DNA of 64,000 nucleotides from Sinorhizobium alkalisoli. Its GTDB lineage: Bacteria; Pseudomonadota; Alphaproteobacteria; Rhizobiales; Rhizobiaceae. Shown here one piece after another: positions 42,058-50,678 of this stretch. The stretch spans positions 1,240,001-1,304,000 of the forward strand of contig NZ_CP034910.1 in the NCBI RefSeq assembly GCF_008932245.1, written 5' to 3'. The notes beneath the pieces are model-generated. The model was given only the letters and a program-made list of their open reading frames with translations. It did not search any database and was not told where the DNA came from. A program made the position numbers and the translations under genes. The number at the start of each line of letters is the position of its first letter. Position 1 is the first letter of the stretch.

Positions 42058-42696
42058 GTGCGTTATTCGGACCGTCGGGAAGCGGGACAACAACTGGCAA
42101 AGGCGCTCGATCACTATCGTGGGCAGGAAGTTGTCGTGCTCGCGCTGCCGCGCGGCGGCGTCCCGGTGGCGTCAGAAGTGGCGGCTCATCTCAACGCGCC
42201 ACTCGACCTCCTGCTCGTGCGGAAGATCGGCGTGCCGTGGCAGCCGGAGCTAGCAATGGGAGCGGTGATAGACGGCGACAGGCCGGCGGTCGTGCGCAAT
42301 GAGGAGACGATCCGTCTTGCCGGCGTGACGGACGCCGAATTCGAGAGCATCTATCAAAGGGAACTCGCCGAAATCGAGCGACGGCGTCGCCTTTATTTCG
42401 CCGATCACCCGCCAACGGAGATCACGGGGCGTGTCGTCATCGTCGTCGACGACGGGATCGCGACCGGGGCAACAGTCAAGGCAGCGGTGATCGGGCTCAA
42501 GTCGAAGAAGCCGGCAAAGATCGTGGTCGCTGTTCCGGTTGCTCCGCCGGACGCCGTTGCGGAACTGGAGAGGGAAGCGGACGAAGTGATATGCCCGCTT
42601 CAGCCGCGAATGTTCGGCGCCATCGGCTACTTCTACAGGGATTTCGATCAATTGACCGACACGGATGTCATGAGTCTCCTCGCTGGACGGTCATGA
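42058..42696 (+). CDS. Phosphoribosyltransferase family protein
   Basis: 212 residues, GTG start with GGAGG upstream. The PRPP-binding loop is VVIVVDDGIATGATVKAA. The N-terminal flexible loop holds LPRGGVPVASEVA and LLLVRKIGVPWQPELAMGAV. Type I fold; the base substrate is not predictable. Co-transcribed with the hydrolase, convergent with the homocysteine methyltransferase. Such genes often occur in stress or anaerobic clusters. Confidence 0.88.
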   Translation: MRYSDRREAGQQLAKALDHYRGQEVVVLALPRGGVPVASEVAAHLNAPLDLLLVRKIGVPWQPELAMGAVIDGDRPAVVRNEETIRLAGVTDAEFESIYQRELAEIERRRRLYFADHPPTEITGRVVIVVDDGIATGATVKAAVIGLKSKKPAKIVVAVPVAPPDAVAELEREADEVICPLQPRMFGAIGYFYRDFDQLTDTDVMSLLAGRS

Positions 42697-42718
42697 GCGC
42701 TCCAACAGGCGGAGCGGC

Positions 42719-43624
42719 TCACTTCAGGGCCGTCGCCAATCGGTGGATATGCTGCGCTCCAATCCCGCAGCAGCCGCCGATGAGGGTCGCACCCGCCTCG
42801 GCCCATTGGCAGGCAAAGCGGGAATAAGCGTCGGCGTTCAGATCATCGCGAGTGTCGTGCAGCGTCTCGTTCGCAGCACCGTCATCCTGATCGCCATCCA
42901 GGGCATTGGCATAGACGCCGACCTCGATCGCGGCGCCATTCTCGCGTAGAACGGACGTGGCGACCTCGATCGCGTTGCCCATCACCTCCGGACGGCTGCA
43001 ATTGAAGAGGAGGGCGCCGGCACCGGCGCCAGCTGCCCAGGTGGCCGCCCGCGCTACGGGCTCTCCGGACCGCAGCCGTGGTTCGTCGCCGTTGATCGCG
43101 GTGACCTCGTCGTCGAGAGTGAAGGAGATCCAGAAAGGCTTGCCGGTCTTTTCAACGGCGACGCGAACGGCATCCCCTTCGGCGATCAAGCTCAGTGTCT
43201 CGCCGAGCCAGACATCGACGTGGGGTGCCAGGTTCTCGACCAGCACCGCGAGATAATCCTGCACCCGCGATCCATCGAAACGCTCGGGCTCATAGGAGCC
43301 GAAGATCGGCGGAAGCGAGCCCGCGACGAGGATATTGCGTCGGCTTTCGACGTCCGCCGCCGCCCGCGCGAGCCTGCCGGAAAGATCGATCAGCGTCGGT
43401 CCCTCCGCGCGAAAGCGCTCCTCGCCGATATGGAAAGGAACAAGCGCATAGCTGTTGGTGGTGATGACGTCGGCGCCGGCTTCAATGAACTCCTCATGCA
43501 CCTGCCGCACGATTTCGGGCGTTTCGATCAGTGCCAGGGCCGACCATTCTGGTTGCCGCAATTCGGCGCCTAGGCGGATCAGTTCCCGGCTCATGCCGCC
43601 GTCGAGGACACGTATGTTCTTCAT
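42719..43624 (-). CDS. Homocysteine S-methyltransferase family protein
   Basis: 301 residues. Start region VLDGGMSRELIRLGAE, zinc-ligand cysteines in LLFNCSRPEVM and in IGGCCGIG, as in MmuM/BHMT. It would methylate homocysteine from S-methylmethionine or a similar donor, or demethylate such a compound. It is the last gene of an amino-acid importer operon next to a PLP enzyme, fitting sulfur amino-acid use. A GTG at 43633 is an alternative start. Confidence 0.87.
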   Translation of the reverse strand: MKNIRVLDGGMSRELIRLGAELRQPEWSALALIETPEIVRQVHEEFIEAGADVITTNSYALVPFHIGEERFRAEGPTLIDLSGRLARAAADVESRRNILVAGSLPPIFGSYEPERFDGSRVQDYLAVLVENLAPHVDVWLGETLSLIAEGDAVRVAVEKTGKPFWISFTLDDEVTAINGDEPRLRSGEPVARAATWAAGAGAGALLFNCSRPEVMGNAIEVATSVLRENGAAIEVGVYANALDGDQDDGAANETLHDTRDDLNADAYSRFACQWAEAGATLIGGCCGIGAQHIHRLATALK

Positions 43625-43669
43625 GTGATGCACGATCTTTCTGTTCTAAGCTCATTGGTTATCGACTGA

Positions 43670-44926
43670 TCACGCCCGCAGCGCCTGGTCGAAGTCCTCG
43701 ACGAGGTCCTCGACGGCTTCAAGCCCCACCGAAACGCGAAAGACACCGTCGCCGGCAAAGGAGCGATAGTCGCTGAGCCCTTCCCCCTCGAGGCGGTAGG
43801 TCGACTTCATCATCTCGTCGGTATCGAGAAACACGACGATGCTGCGCTGGTGGCCAAGCGAGAAGGCGTAATGGGCGACCTTCAGTTTCTTCGCGAGGCG
43901 CGCGGCGACCTCGTGCGGAGTGGCGGTCTGGAACGTGATCATACCGCCGAAGACCCGCATCTGGTGTTTGGCCAGCGCGTGTTGCGGGTGGCTTTCGAGA
44001 CCCGGATAGGTGACGGCGCGGACTATCGGATGGGCCGAGAGGAACTCCGCCAGCCGTTCCGCCGATTGCGACATGGTGCGAATCCGCGCAAAGAGAGTGT
44101 CGATACCACGAAGGATCAGCCAGGCGTTCTGCGCCGACAGAGATGCGCCGAGGTAGACGCCGGCACGAGAGCGGATTTTCTCGACCAGCGCCTTGCTTCC
44201 GCAGATGATGCCGCCAAGAGCATCGCCATGTCCGTTGATGAACTTCGTCAAGGAGTGAAGGACGAGATCCGCACCAAGCGATGCCGGCCGGGTTGCGACC
44301 GGTGTCGCGAGGGTGGAATCGATCGAGAGAAGGGCTCCCTTGGCATGGGCGAGACCCGCCACTGCTACTATGTCCGTCAGCCGCAGGATCGGATTGCAGG
44401 GGCTCTCGCAGTGGACGAGCCGGGTATTGGGCCGGAAGGCGGCGGCGACCTCCTCGATGCGCGACATGTTCACCGCCGTCACTTCGACGCCGTAGTCCGG
44501 CAGGATGCGGCGCGCGAGCTCGTTGGCGCCGGCATAGCAGACGTCGCTGACGATCAGATGGTCGCCTTTCTTCAAAAGCGTGAGGAAGGTTCCGGCGATC
44601 GCGGCAACGCCGGTTGCCGTAGCCAACGCCTCCTCGGTCCCTTCGATTGCGGCCATGCGCTGCTCGAGCTGGCGCACGGTGGGATTCGTCCAACGCGCGT
44701 AAAGATAAGGCAGCGCCGTCAGGTCACTGACGCCGTCAGCCGAAAAGGCGCCGTCACCGGGGGTCAGCACATTGTTGACCGACATCGAAATATTGGGCGC
44801 GATGGCATGCGTCGCCGGATCGATCACAAGGCCGCCGTCGAGCGCCAGCGTCTCGGCGCGCAGGCTGGGGCTTTTCACGGCGGCCGCGTCGACAGGGGCG
44901 ACGGAGAACGCTGTCTCGGCGGGCAT
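43670..44926 (-). CDS. Cys/Met metabolism PLP enzyme (cystathionine gamma-synthase/lyase family)
   Basis: 418 residues from the preferred start. The PLP lysine is in LHSLTKFINGHGD, and the tyrosine in YARWTNPTVRQLE and SDVCYAGANE are typical. The family includes gamma-synthase, cystathionine lyases and methionine gamma-lyase, which sequence by eye cannot separate. It lies 45 bases before the homocysteine methyltransferase. Start uncertain: ATGs at 44950 and 44941 are in frame, but AAGAGG precedes 44926. Confidence 0.87.
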   Translation of the reverse strand: MPAETAFSVAPVDAAAVKSPSLRAETLALDGGLVIDPATHAIAPNISMSVNNVLTPGDGAFSADGVSDLTALPYLYARWTNPTVRQLEQRMAAIEGTEEALATATGVAAIAGTFLTLLKKGDHLIVSDVCYAGANELARRILPDYGVEVTAVNMSRIEEVAAAFRPNTRLVHCESPCNPILRLTDIVAVAGLAHAKGALLSIDSTLATPVATRPASLGADLVLHSLTKFINGHGDALGGIICGSKALVEKIRSRAGVYLGASLSAQNAWLILRGIDTLFARIRTMSQSAERLAEFLSAHPIVRAVTYPGLESHPQHALAKHQMRVFGGMITFQTATPHEVAARLAKKLKVAHYAFSLGHQRSIVVFLDTDEMMKSTYRLEGEGLSDYRSFAGDGVFRVSVGLEAVEDLVEDFDQALRA

Positions 44927-45098
44927 TCGGGCCTCTTTCATTGGTGTCATCGGATGCGACTCTATGCGAACGGTCGTGCGTTCGGCGGCGAAATCCCGGT
45001 GCCTGCCGCCGGAAATCCGCACGAAGCGACGGGATCTTCGTGAGAAAACCCGTCATCGCTGTCAGGCCGCGGGAATCCGGCCCCTCACGCCGAATGAC

Positions 45099-45788
45099 CT
45101 ACCGTCGAACGGGTACCCGGGTTTCGACGATCTTGAACGCACGGGTCACGAGGAGCGTCAGGAAAACGTAAAAGACGGTGACGACCAAAAGCGGTTCATA
45201 GACGAGCAGCGTATCCTGGCGAACCTTGTAGGCGACCGCATAGAGGTCCATCACGGTGACGGTGAAGGCAAGCGGTGTCGCCTTCAGTTGCAGCACGACC
45301 TCGCCGGTGATGGTCGGCAGTGCAATGCGGATGGCGCGTGGGAGCCATATGCGCCGCAGCACCTGTGCCGGTGACATGCCGAAAGCCCTTGCCGCCTCGA
45401 GTTCCCCCTTCGGCACGGCGAGCAGCGCTCCACGCAGGACCTCCGCTTCGTAGGCCGCATAGTTGAGCGTAAAACTCACGGCAGCGAAGAAGAAGCCTTC
45501 GCGCAGCACCGGCCACAGAAAGCTGGACCGCAGTCCGGGAACAAGCGGCAGCAGAGATCCGACGCCGTAGTAGAGCAGCCAGAGCTGAATCAGCAACGGC
45601 GTTCCGCGCAGGCACGTGCAGTAGCCGCGGGCAAGCCATTTCAGACCGCGTGAACCGTTGATCTGCGCGAGCGCCAGGCCGATTGCGAGGATGAACCCGA
45701 AGACGACGGATATGACGAGCAGGAGGACGGTTTGTACCGCGCCGGCGGCCAGCAGCGGCCAATAGGTGGAGACCCAGGAGAAATTCAT
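45099..45788 (-). CDS. Polar amino-acid ABC transporter permease (HisM type)
   Basis: 229 residues, about five membrane segments. The coupling loop ALLAVPKGELEAARAFGMSPAQVLRRIWLPRAIRIALP is typical of the HisMQ/GlnP family. It follows the other permease by 9 bases. Confidence 0.92.
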   Translation of the reverse strand: MNFSWVSTYWPLLAAGAVQTVLLLVISVVFGFILAIGLALAQINGSRGLKWLARGYCTCLRGTPLLIQLWLLYYGVGSLLPLVPGLRSSFLWPVLREGFFFAAVSFTLNYAAYEAEVLRGALLAVPKGELEAARAFGMSPAQVLRRIWLPRAIRIALPTITGEVVLQLKATPLAFTVTVMDLYAVAYKVRQDTLLVYEPLLVVTVFYVFLTLLVTRAFKIVETRVPVRR

Positions 45789-45797
45789 CGGCGCGCC

Positions 45798-46520
45798 TCA
45801 CGCATTCTTCGGCTGGCCGCGTCGGAAGTGCCCTTCCAGTGCGCCGAATAACACGTTGGACACGAGCGTAATCGCCAGATAGAGCAGCGCGGCGGCGAAA
45901 AAGAACAGGAAATAGTGCTTGGTATTGCCGGCCGCGAGCCGAGTCGCCAGCGCCAGTTCCTGATAGCCGACGACCGCGATCAGGGCACTGTCCTTGGTCA
46001 CGCACATCCACAGATTGGCAAGGCCGGGCAGGGCGTTGGGAATCAGCGCCGGCAGCACGATGCGGCGAAAGCGCAGCGACGGACGCATGCCGAAGGCCTT
46101 CGCCGCCTCGATCTGGCCGACGGGAACGGCGAGAATGGCACCGCGGAGCACTTCCGTCATATAGGCGCCCTGGACTATGCCGAGCACCGCGACGGCCGCA
46201 ACGAAACCGTTGATTTCGATTGGCGGAAGGCCCGCGGCAAGCAGCACGCGATTGATGCCGTCCGTGCCGGCGTAATAGAGCCCGACGATCAGGATCAGTT
46301 CCGGGATCGCCCGGACGGCCGTCGTGTAGAGATCAAGGGCGATCACCAACGGGCGTCCGCCGGCCAGCTTTCCGAGTGCGCCGGCGAGGCCGATCAGGAT
46401 GCCGATACCATAGGCGCCGAGGGAGATGGCGAGGGTGGACAAAGCGCCGGCAAGAAGAACGCCGCCCCAGCCGGGCGGATAGGGGGCTAGCAGTTCCAAG
46501 AGAGAAAGCGCTGACGACAT
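45798..46520 (-). CDS. Polar amino-acid ABC transporter permease (HisQ type)
   Basis: 240 residues. Loop ILAVPVGQIEAAKAFGMRPSLRFRRIVLPALIPNALP. The start at 46520 is by homology; an in-frame ATG at 46553 is possible. It is separated from the binding-protein gene by 187 bases that hold a palindromic repeat. Confidence 0.9.
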   Translation of the reverse strand: MSSALSLLELLAPYPPGWGGVLLAGALSTLAISLGAYGIGILIGLAGALGKLAGGRPLVIALDLYTTAVRAIPELILIVGLYYAGTDGINRVLLAAGLPPIEINGFVAAVAVLGIVQGAYMTEVLRGAILAVPVGQIEAAKAFGMRPSLRFRRIVLPALIPNALPGLANLWMCVTKDSALIAVVGYQELALATRLAAGNTKHYFLFFFAAALLYLAITLVSNVLFGALEGHFRRGQPKNA

Positions 46521-46579
46521 CGGGGAAGATCTGACCTGGTGGAAGGCTGGCATCGACCTGAAAAGCGACCCGGCCCACG

Positions 46580-46650
46580 GAAGACATGATGCGTGATTTC
46601 AAAACTGCAGCGTGTTGCGCGTCCCAAAGGACGCGCGGCGCTGCAACCGA
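46580..46650 (-). repeat. Intergenic palindromic repeat, copy B (Sinorhizobium type)
   Basis: Core stem GCGCGTCC-CAAA-GGACGCGC (46617-46636) is flanked by TGCAGCG (46606-46612) and CGCTGCA (46639-46645). It is the reverse-orientation relative of the copy at 31189. Lying between binding-protein and permease genes, it may stabilise the 5' part of the transcript. Confidence 0.65.
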
Positions 46651-46707
46651 AGCGGGCCGTTCCCCCGGATGGCGGCCGGACAGCGCCCTCCGCCACCCGA
46701 GCGGCAA

Positions 46708-47478
46708 TCACTTGCCGTAGGGATCGAAGTCGAAATACTTCTTGGAGAGTTCACCGTACTTGCCGCTCGCACGAACGGCGGCAATGGCAGCGTTGAGCCT
46801 GTCGCGGAGCGCCGTGTCTTCCTTGCGCACGCCGCCGCCGATGCCGACGCCGAGAATGGCCGGATCGTCCGCGACGTCGCCCATGTCAGTGCAGCAATCC
46901 TTGCCGAAGTCGGTTTTCAGGAACTCGGCGAGCGGGATCGCATCGCCGAACACATAGTCGATCCGGCCGGCCGCGAGATCCTGGAAGGCTTCGTCGAGCG
47001 TCGAATAAGTCTTCTCCGACGCCTTCTCGGCGAAATACGTCTTGAAATATTCGGACTGGATCGTCGAAACCTGGATACCGATGGTCTTGTCCGCAACGTC
47101 GTCAACCGTCGCGCCCGCCGCCGCATCCTTGGCGCCGATCAGCTTGCTTGGCGTGTTGTAGTATTTGTCGGTGAAATCGATGGTCTTCCTGCGCTCGTCG
47201 GTAATCGACATGGAGGACCAGATCACGTCGAACTTCTTCGTCTCGAGCCCCGGGATGAGGCCGTCCCAGGACATGTCGACGATCGAGCATTGCTCCTTCA
47301 TCTCCGCGCAGACCGTGTCCATCAGTTCGATTTCCCAGCCAATCCACTTGCCGGAAGCGTCCTTGGTGAAGAAGGGCGGATAGGCCTCGTTCATGACGCC
47401 GAAGCGTACTTCCGCACCGGCGTTGAGGGTCGATGCGGCGAGCGCTGCGCTGGCGAGCAGGATGGAAAGCAATTTCAT
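46708..47478 (-). CDS. Polar amino-acid ABC transporter substrate-binding protein
   Basis: 256 residues with signal peptide MKLLSILLASAALAASTLNAGA. Type II binding fold (VRFGVMNEAYPPFFTKDASGKWIGWEIELMDTVCAEM; DVIWSSMSITDERRKTIDFTDKYY). The mature protein has three more cysteine positions (VCAEMKEQCS, DCCTD). AGAGGAAC precedes the start. The ligand may be a sulfur amino acid judging from the operon; not provable here. Confidence 0.9.
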   Translation of the reverse strand: MKLLSILLASAALAASTLNAGAEVRFGVMNEAYPPFFTKDASGKWIGWEIELMDTVCAEMKEQCSIVDMSWDGLIPGLETKKFDVIWSSMSITDERRKTIDFTDKYYNTPSKLIGAKDAAAGATVDDVADKTIGIQVSTIQSEYFKTYFAEKASEKTYSTLDEAFQDLAAGRIDYVFGDAIPLAEFLKTDFGKDCCTDMGDVADDPAILGVGIGGGVRKEDTALRDRLNAAIAAVRASGKYGELSKKYFDFDPYGK

Positions 47479-47536
47479 GCGTGTTCCTCTTTCAGTTCTG
47501 TTCTCGGTGATGGCGTGTTGCTGGAAAATGGCAAAC

Positions 47537-48316
47537 TCATGCAGACAGGGCACCAGTGAACTCGCGACAACGGGCGCTGAGTGGGGCTTCGAAAATCTGC
47601 GCCGGCGGACCTTCTTCCTCCACGCGGCCCTGATGCAGGAACATCACCTGGCTGGAAACATCGCGCGCAAACTTCATTTCGTGGGTGACGAGCAGCATCG
47701 TGCGGCCCTCTTCGGCAAGTTCCCGTATGACCTTCAGGACCTCGCCGACTAGTTCCGGATCGAGCGCCGAAGTCGGTTCATCGAAAAGCATCACGTCGGG
47801 GTCGACGCAAAGGGCACGGGCAATGGCGGCGCGTTGTTGTTGGCCGCCGGAGAGGAAAGCCGGATAGGCGTGCCGCTTGTCGTAGAGGCCGACTTTGGCG
47901 AGTAACGCCTCGGCCCGTTCGATCGCCTGCCTGCGCCCTATTTTCAGGACATGGACCGGCGCCTCGATGACGTTCTGAAGCACCGTCATGTGCGCCCACA
48001 GGTTGAAGCTCTGGAAGACCATGCCGAGACCGGTGCGCAGGCGTTCGATCTGCCTCCAGTTTGCCGGATGCGTCCGTCCGTCGGCACGGGCTCGCATTTC
48101 CACCTGTTCGCCACCGATGACGAAACGGCCGCGATCCGGAATCTCGAGGAAGTTGATGCACCTTAGAAAAGTGCTCTTTCCGGCGCCGGACGATCCGATG
48201 ATCGAGATGACGTCGCCCCGGTAAGCCTTCAGCGAAATGCCGCGCAAGACGTCTTGACTGCCATAGCTCTTGTGGACGTCCTCCACGAGCAGGGCGGGGA
48301 CTGCCTTCTCAATCAT
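47537..48316 (-). CDS. Polar amino-acid ABC transporter ATPase (HisP type)
   Basis: 259 residues. Walker A GSSGAGKST, Q-loop MVFQSFNLWAHMT, signature LSGGQQQRAAIARAL, Walker B VMLFDEPTSALD, switch VTHEMKFAR. It is the first gene of the minus-strand operon and is divergent from the Lrp gene. Confidence 0.93.
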   Translation of the reverse strand: MIEKAVPALLVEDVHKSYGSQDVLRGISLKAYRGDVISIIGSSGAGKSTFLRCINFLEIPDRGRFVIGGEQVEMRARADGRTHPANWRQIERLRTGLGMVFQSFNLWAHMTVLQNVIEAPVHVLKIGRRQAIERAEALLAKVGLYDKRHAYPAFLSGGQQQRAAIARALCVDPDVMLFDEPTSALDPELVGEVLKVIRELAEEGRTMLLVTHEMKFARDVSSQVMFLHQGRVEEEGPPAQIFEAPLSARCREFTGALSA

Positions 48317-48369
48317 TCCTGTCGTTCCCCGGGGTTCTTGAGCGTTTTCTCTTGAACATAGCGTCGGCG

Positions 48370-48388
48370 TGTGCGGGATTGCCGCACA
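48370..48388. promoter_or_regulatory. Symmetric site in the importer/Lrp divergent promoter
   Basis: TGTGCGG-GATTG-CCGCACA is a perfect 7-bp inverted repeat. A second, looser palindrome CGCGGAATTTCTGCG lies at 48403-48417, and CATAGC/GCTATG at 48424-48442. Binding by the adjacent Lrp protein is inferred. Confidence 0.45.
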
Positions 48389-48518
48389 ATCATATTGATA
48401 AACGCGGAATTTCTGCGTCTACGCATAGCATCATGCGCTATGGCCGCGCGGCCTGTTGATGCAGTTCGAGCCGCGTCGCGATGCCGAATTGCGGGCAGCA
48501 TGCGGAAGGTGGGAGTAC

Positions 48519-48989
48519 ATGCCAGAAACATTGGATCAATTCGACCGAAGCATTCTCGAAATCGTGCAGCGCGATTGCCAGCTCAAGGCAGAGGCGATCG
48601 CAGACCAGGTAGGCCTTTCCGCTTCGGCGGTCCAGCGGCGGCTGAAACGGATGCGTGAGGAGAAGGTGATAACGGCCGAGATCGCGCTCGTCGACCGCAA
48701 GGTTGCCGGCACTCCGATGACGTTCATCGCCGGCATGGAGATCGAGCGGGAAAACTATGATGCGCTGGCGAAATTCCGTCTCTGGGCGGAAAAGCAGGAC
48801 CACATTCAGCAGGTCTATTACGTCACCGGTTCGGTCGACCTGATTGCCATTATCACCGCGCAGGATGTCGGCCAGTACGACGAGATCACGGCCACGATCA
48901 TGGCGCAAAACCCGCAGATCAAGCGGATCCACACGAACGTCGTTCTGAAGGACATCAAGCTCGGCCTCTACGTACCCGTAGAAGATTAG
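48519..48989 (+). CDS. Lrp/AsnC family regulator
   Basis: 156 residues. N-terminal helix-turn-helix (LKAEAIADQVGLSASAVQRRLKRM) and C-terminal RAM ligand domain (VYYVTGSVDLIAIITAQDV). The start follows GGTGGGAG; the longer open frame upstream is discarded. Divergent from the amino-acid importer operon, which it most likely controls in response to an amino acid. Confidence 0.92.
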   Translation: MPETLDQFDRSILEIVQRDCQLKAEAIADQVGLSASAVQRRLKRMREEKVITAEIALVDRKVAGTPMTFIAGMEIERENYDALAKFRLWAEKQDHIQQVYYVTGSVDLIAIITAQDVGQYDEITATIMAQNPQIKRIHTNVVLKDIKLGLYVPVED

Positions 48990-49021
48990 ACATTGCTTCC
49001 ATCGACATCCCGCTCCGCGCG

Positions 49022-49035
49022 TTGATCAGCATCAA
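49022..49035. promoter_or_regulatory. FNR/FixK box (perfect)
   Basis: TTGAT-CAGC-ATCAA, an exact match to the FNR/FixK consensus, centred 102 bases before the start of the kinase/P-loop fusion gene. Confidence 0.7.
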
Positions 49036-49130
49036 GGTGGCGCTACCTGATGAAGCCCATCCTGACGCCAAGGCATTGCACAGGATTGTCTTTCCAGGCT
49101 GTCTCTCCAGGTGGAGAAAGGGAAAAAAGC

Positions 49131-50654
49131 ATGTTGACCGAGGACCAGTCGGAGGCGATCGCGTTTCTCGAAGAGCGTCGCGGATTGGAAGCGTGCGAGC
49201 GCATGGAAACGCATATTTCCTACATCTTCCTGGTCGGCAATCGCGCCTTCAAGATGAAGCGCGCGGTGAAGCTGCCCTATGTCGATTTCTCAACGCCGGG
49301 GTTGAGGCTCGAAGCCTGCGAAAAGGAGGTCGCGCTGAATGCAGCCACAGCGCCCGGCCTCTACATCGGCGTTCGCCGGGTCATGCGCGGCAAGGGCGGC
49401 AGGCTGCGCTTCGATAACGGGGATGAGCTTGTCGATGCCGTCGTCGAGATGGTTCGTTTCGACCAGGGCGCGCTGCTCGATCGCATGGCCATGGAAGGTC
49501 GGCTGACGGCCGAGCTGATGACCCGAGCGGCGCGGATGATTGCCCGCTTCCACCAGGCGGCGCCGGTCATCCACCAGGGCTCGGGCTCTGCCAACATTGC
49601 CGGTGTGCTGCGCATCAACGCCGCCGGCTTTCAGACGAGCCGGGTGTTCGGAGACGAGGAACTTCGTGAGTTTAACCGGGCGTTCGAAGAGAAGCTTGCG
49701 GTTCATGCGCCTCTGCTCGATGCGCGCGAAGCCGCCGGCAAGGTCAGGCGCTGTCACGGCGATCTGCACCTGCGCAATATTTGCCTGATCGATGGCGAGC
49801 CACGGCTCTTCGACTGCATCGAGTTCAACGATCAGATCGCCACGGTCGATACCCTCTACGACCTCGCCTTTCTGCTGATGGACCTCTGGCATCGTGGTTT
49901 CCCGGAACTCGCGAACCTTGTTGCGAACCGGTATCTCGACAAAACGAATGACGAAGACGGATTCGTGCTCTTGCCCTACCTGATGGCGATCCGCGCCGCC
50001 GTCAGGGCCCATGTCACCGCCACGCAGTTCGAGGAAAGCGAGGCGCGATCGAGCGAACTGGCGGCGGAGGCCCGGTCCTATTTCGCGCTCGCCCGTTCCT
50101 TGATCGAGACCGTGTCGGCGCGGCTGATCGTGATCGGCGGCTTCAGCGGCTCCGGCAAGACGACTGTCGCGGATATGCTGGCTGCCGAGGTTGGTGCACC
50201 GCCGGGAGCACGGGTCGTCGAAAGCGATCGCATCCGCAAAGCCATGCACGGCGTTTCGGCTGAGGAAAGACTCCCGTCGGCCGCCTATCTCCCGGAAGTC
50301 TCGGAGAGAGTTTATGGCGAGATGGCGGATCGGACCCTGACCCTCTTGCGCGCGGGCGCCCCGGTGGTTGCCAACGCCGTGTTCGACAGGGTACCGAACC
50401 GCGCCCGCATCGAAGCCGTGGCGCGGGAGGCCGGCGTGCCGTACACCGCCGTCTGGCTCGATGCGGATGCCGCGCTGCTTCGTCGACGCGTTGCATCACG
50501 CAGGGTCAGTCCCTCCGACGCGGATCTTGAGGTTCTGACGCGGCAGCTCGCCGCCGCCAGGAATGACGTTACCTGGCAAAAGGTGGATGCCGATCGGGAC
50601 GCGAGAGAAATCGTGCGCGACATTCTCGGCCTGCATACCGACGGGCAAGTCTGA
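49131..50654 (+). CDS. Fusion of aminoglycoside phosphotransferase-like kinase and P-loop (AAA/zeta-like) domain
   Basis: 507 residues. The N-terminal half has a kinase-like catalytic loop (RRCHGDLHLRNICL) and metal site (DCIEFNDQIATVDTLYDLAF). The C-terminal third is a P-loop nucleotide kinase (IVIGGFSGSGKTTVADML; ESDRIRKAMHGV). Such two-domain proteins occur in anaerobic or stress gene sets; the substrates are unknown. The start at 49131 follows GAGAAAGGGA. A perfect FixK-type box upstream suggests low-oxygen induction. Confidence 0.82.
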   Translation: MLTEDQSEAIAFLEERRGLEACERMETHISYIFLVGNRAFKMKRAVKLPYVDFSTPGLRLEACEKEVALNAATAPGLYIGVRRVMRGKGGRLRFDNGDELVDAVVEMVRFDQGALLDRMAMEGRLTAELMTRAARMIARFHQAAPVIHQGSGSANIAGVLRINAAGFQTSRVFGDEELREFNRAFEEKLAVHAPLLDAREAAGKVRRCHGDLHLRNICLIDGEPRLFDCIEFNDQIATVDTLYDLAFLLMDLWHRGFPELANLVANRYLDKTNDEDGFVLLPYLMAIRAAVRAHVTATQFEESEARSSELAAEARSYFALARSLIETVSARLIVIGGFSGSGKTTVADMLAAEVGAPPGARVVESDRIRKAMHGVSAEERLPSAAYLPEVSERVYGEMADRTLTLLRAGAPVVANAVFDRVPNRARIEAVAREAGVPYTAVWLDADAALLRRRVASRRVSPSDADLEVLTRQLAAARNDVTWQKVDADRDAREIVRDILGLHTDGQV

Positions 50655-50678
50655 GGTTATAGAAAGTCTCGGTTCCTG

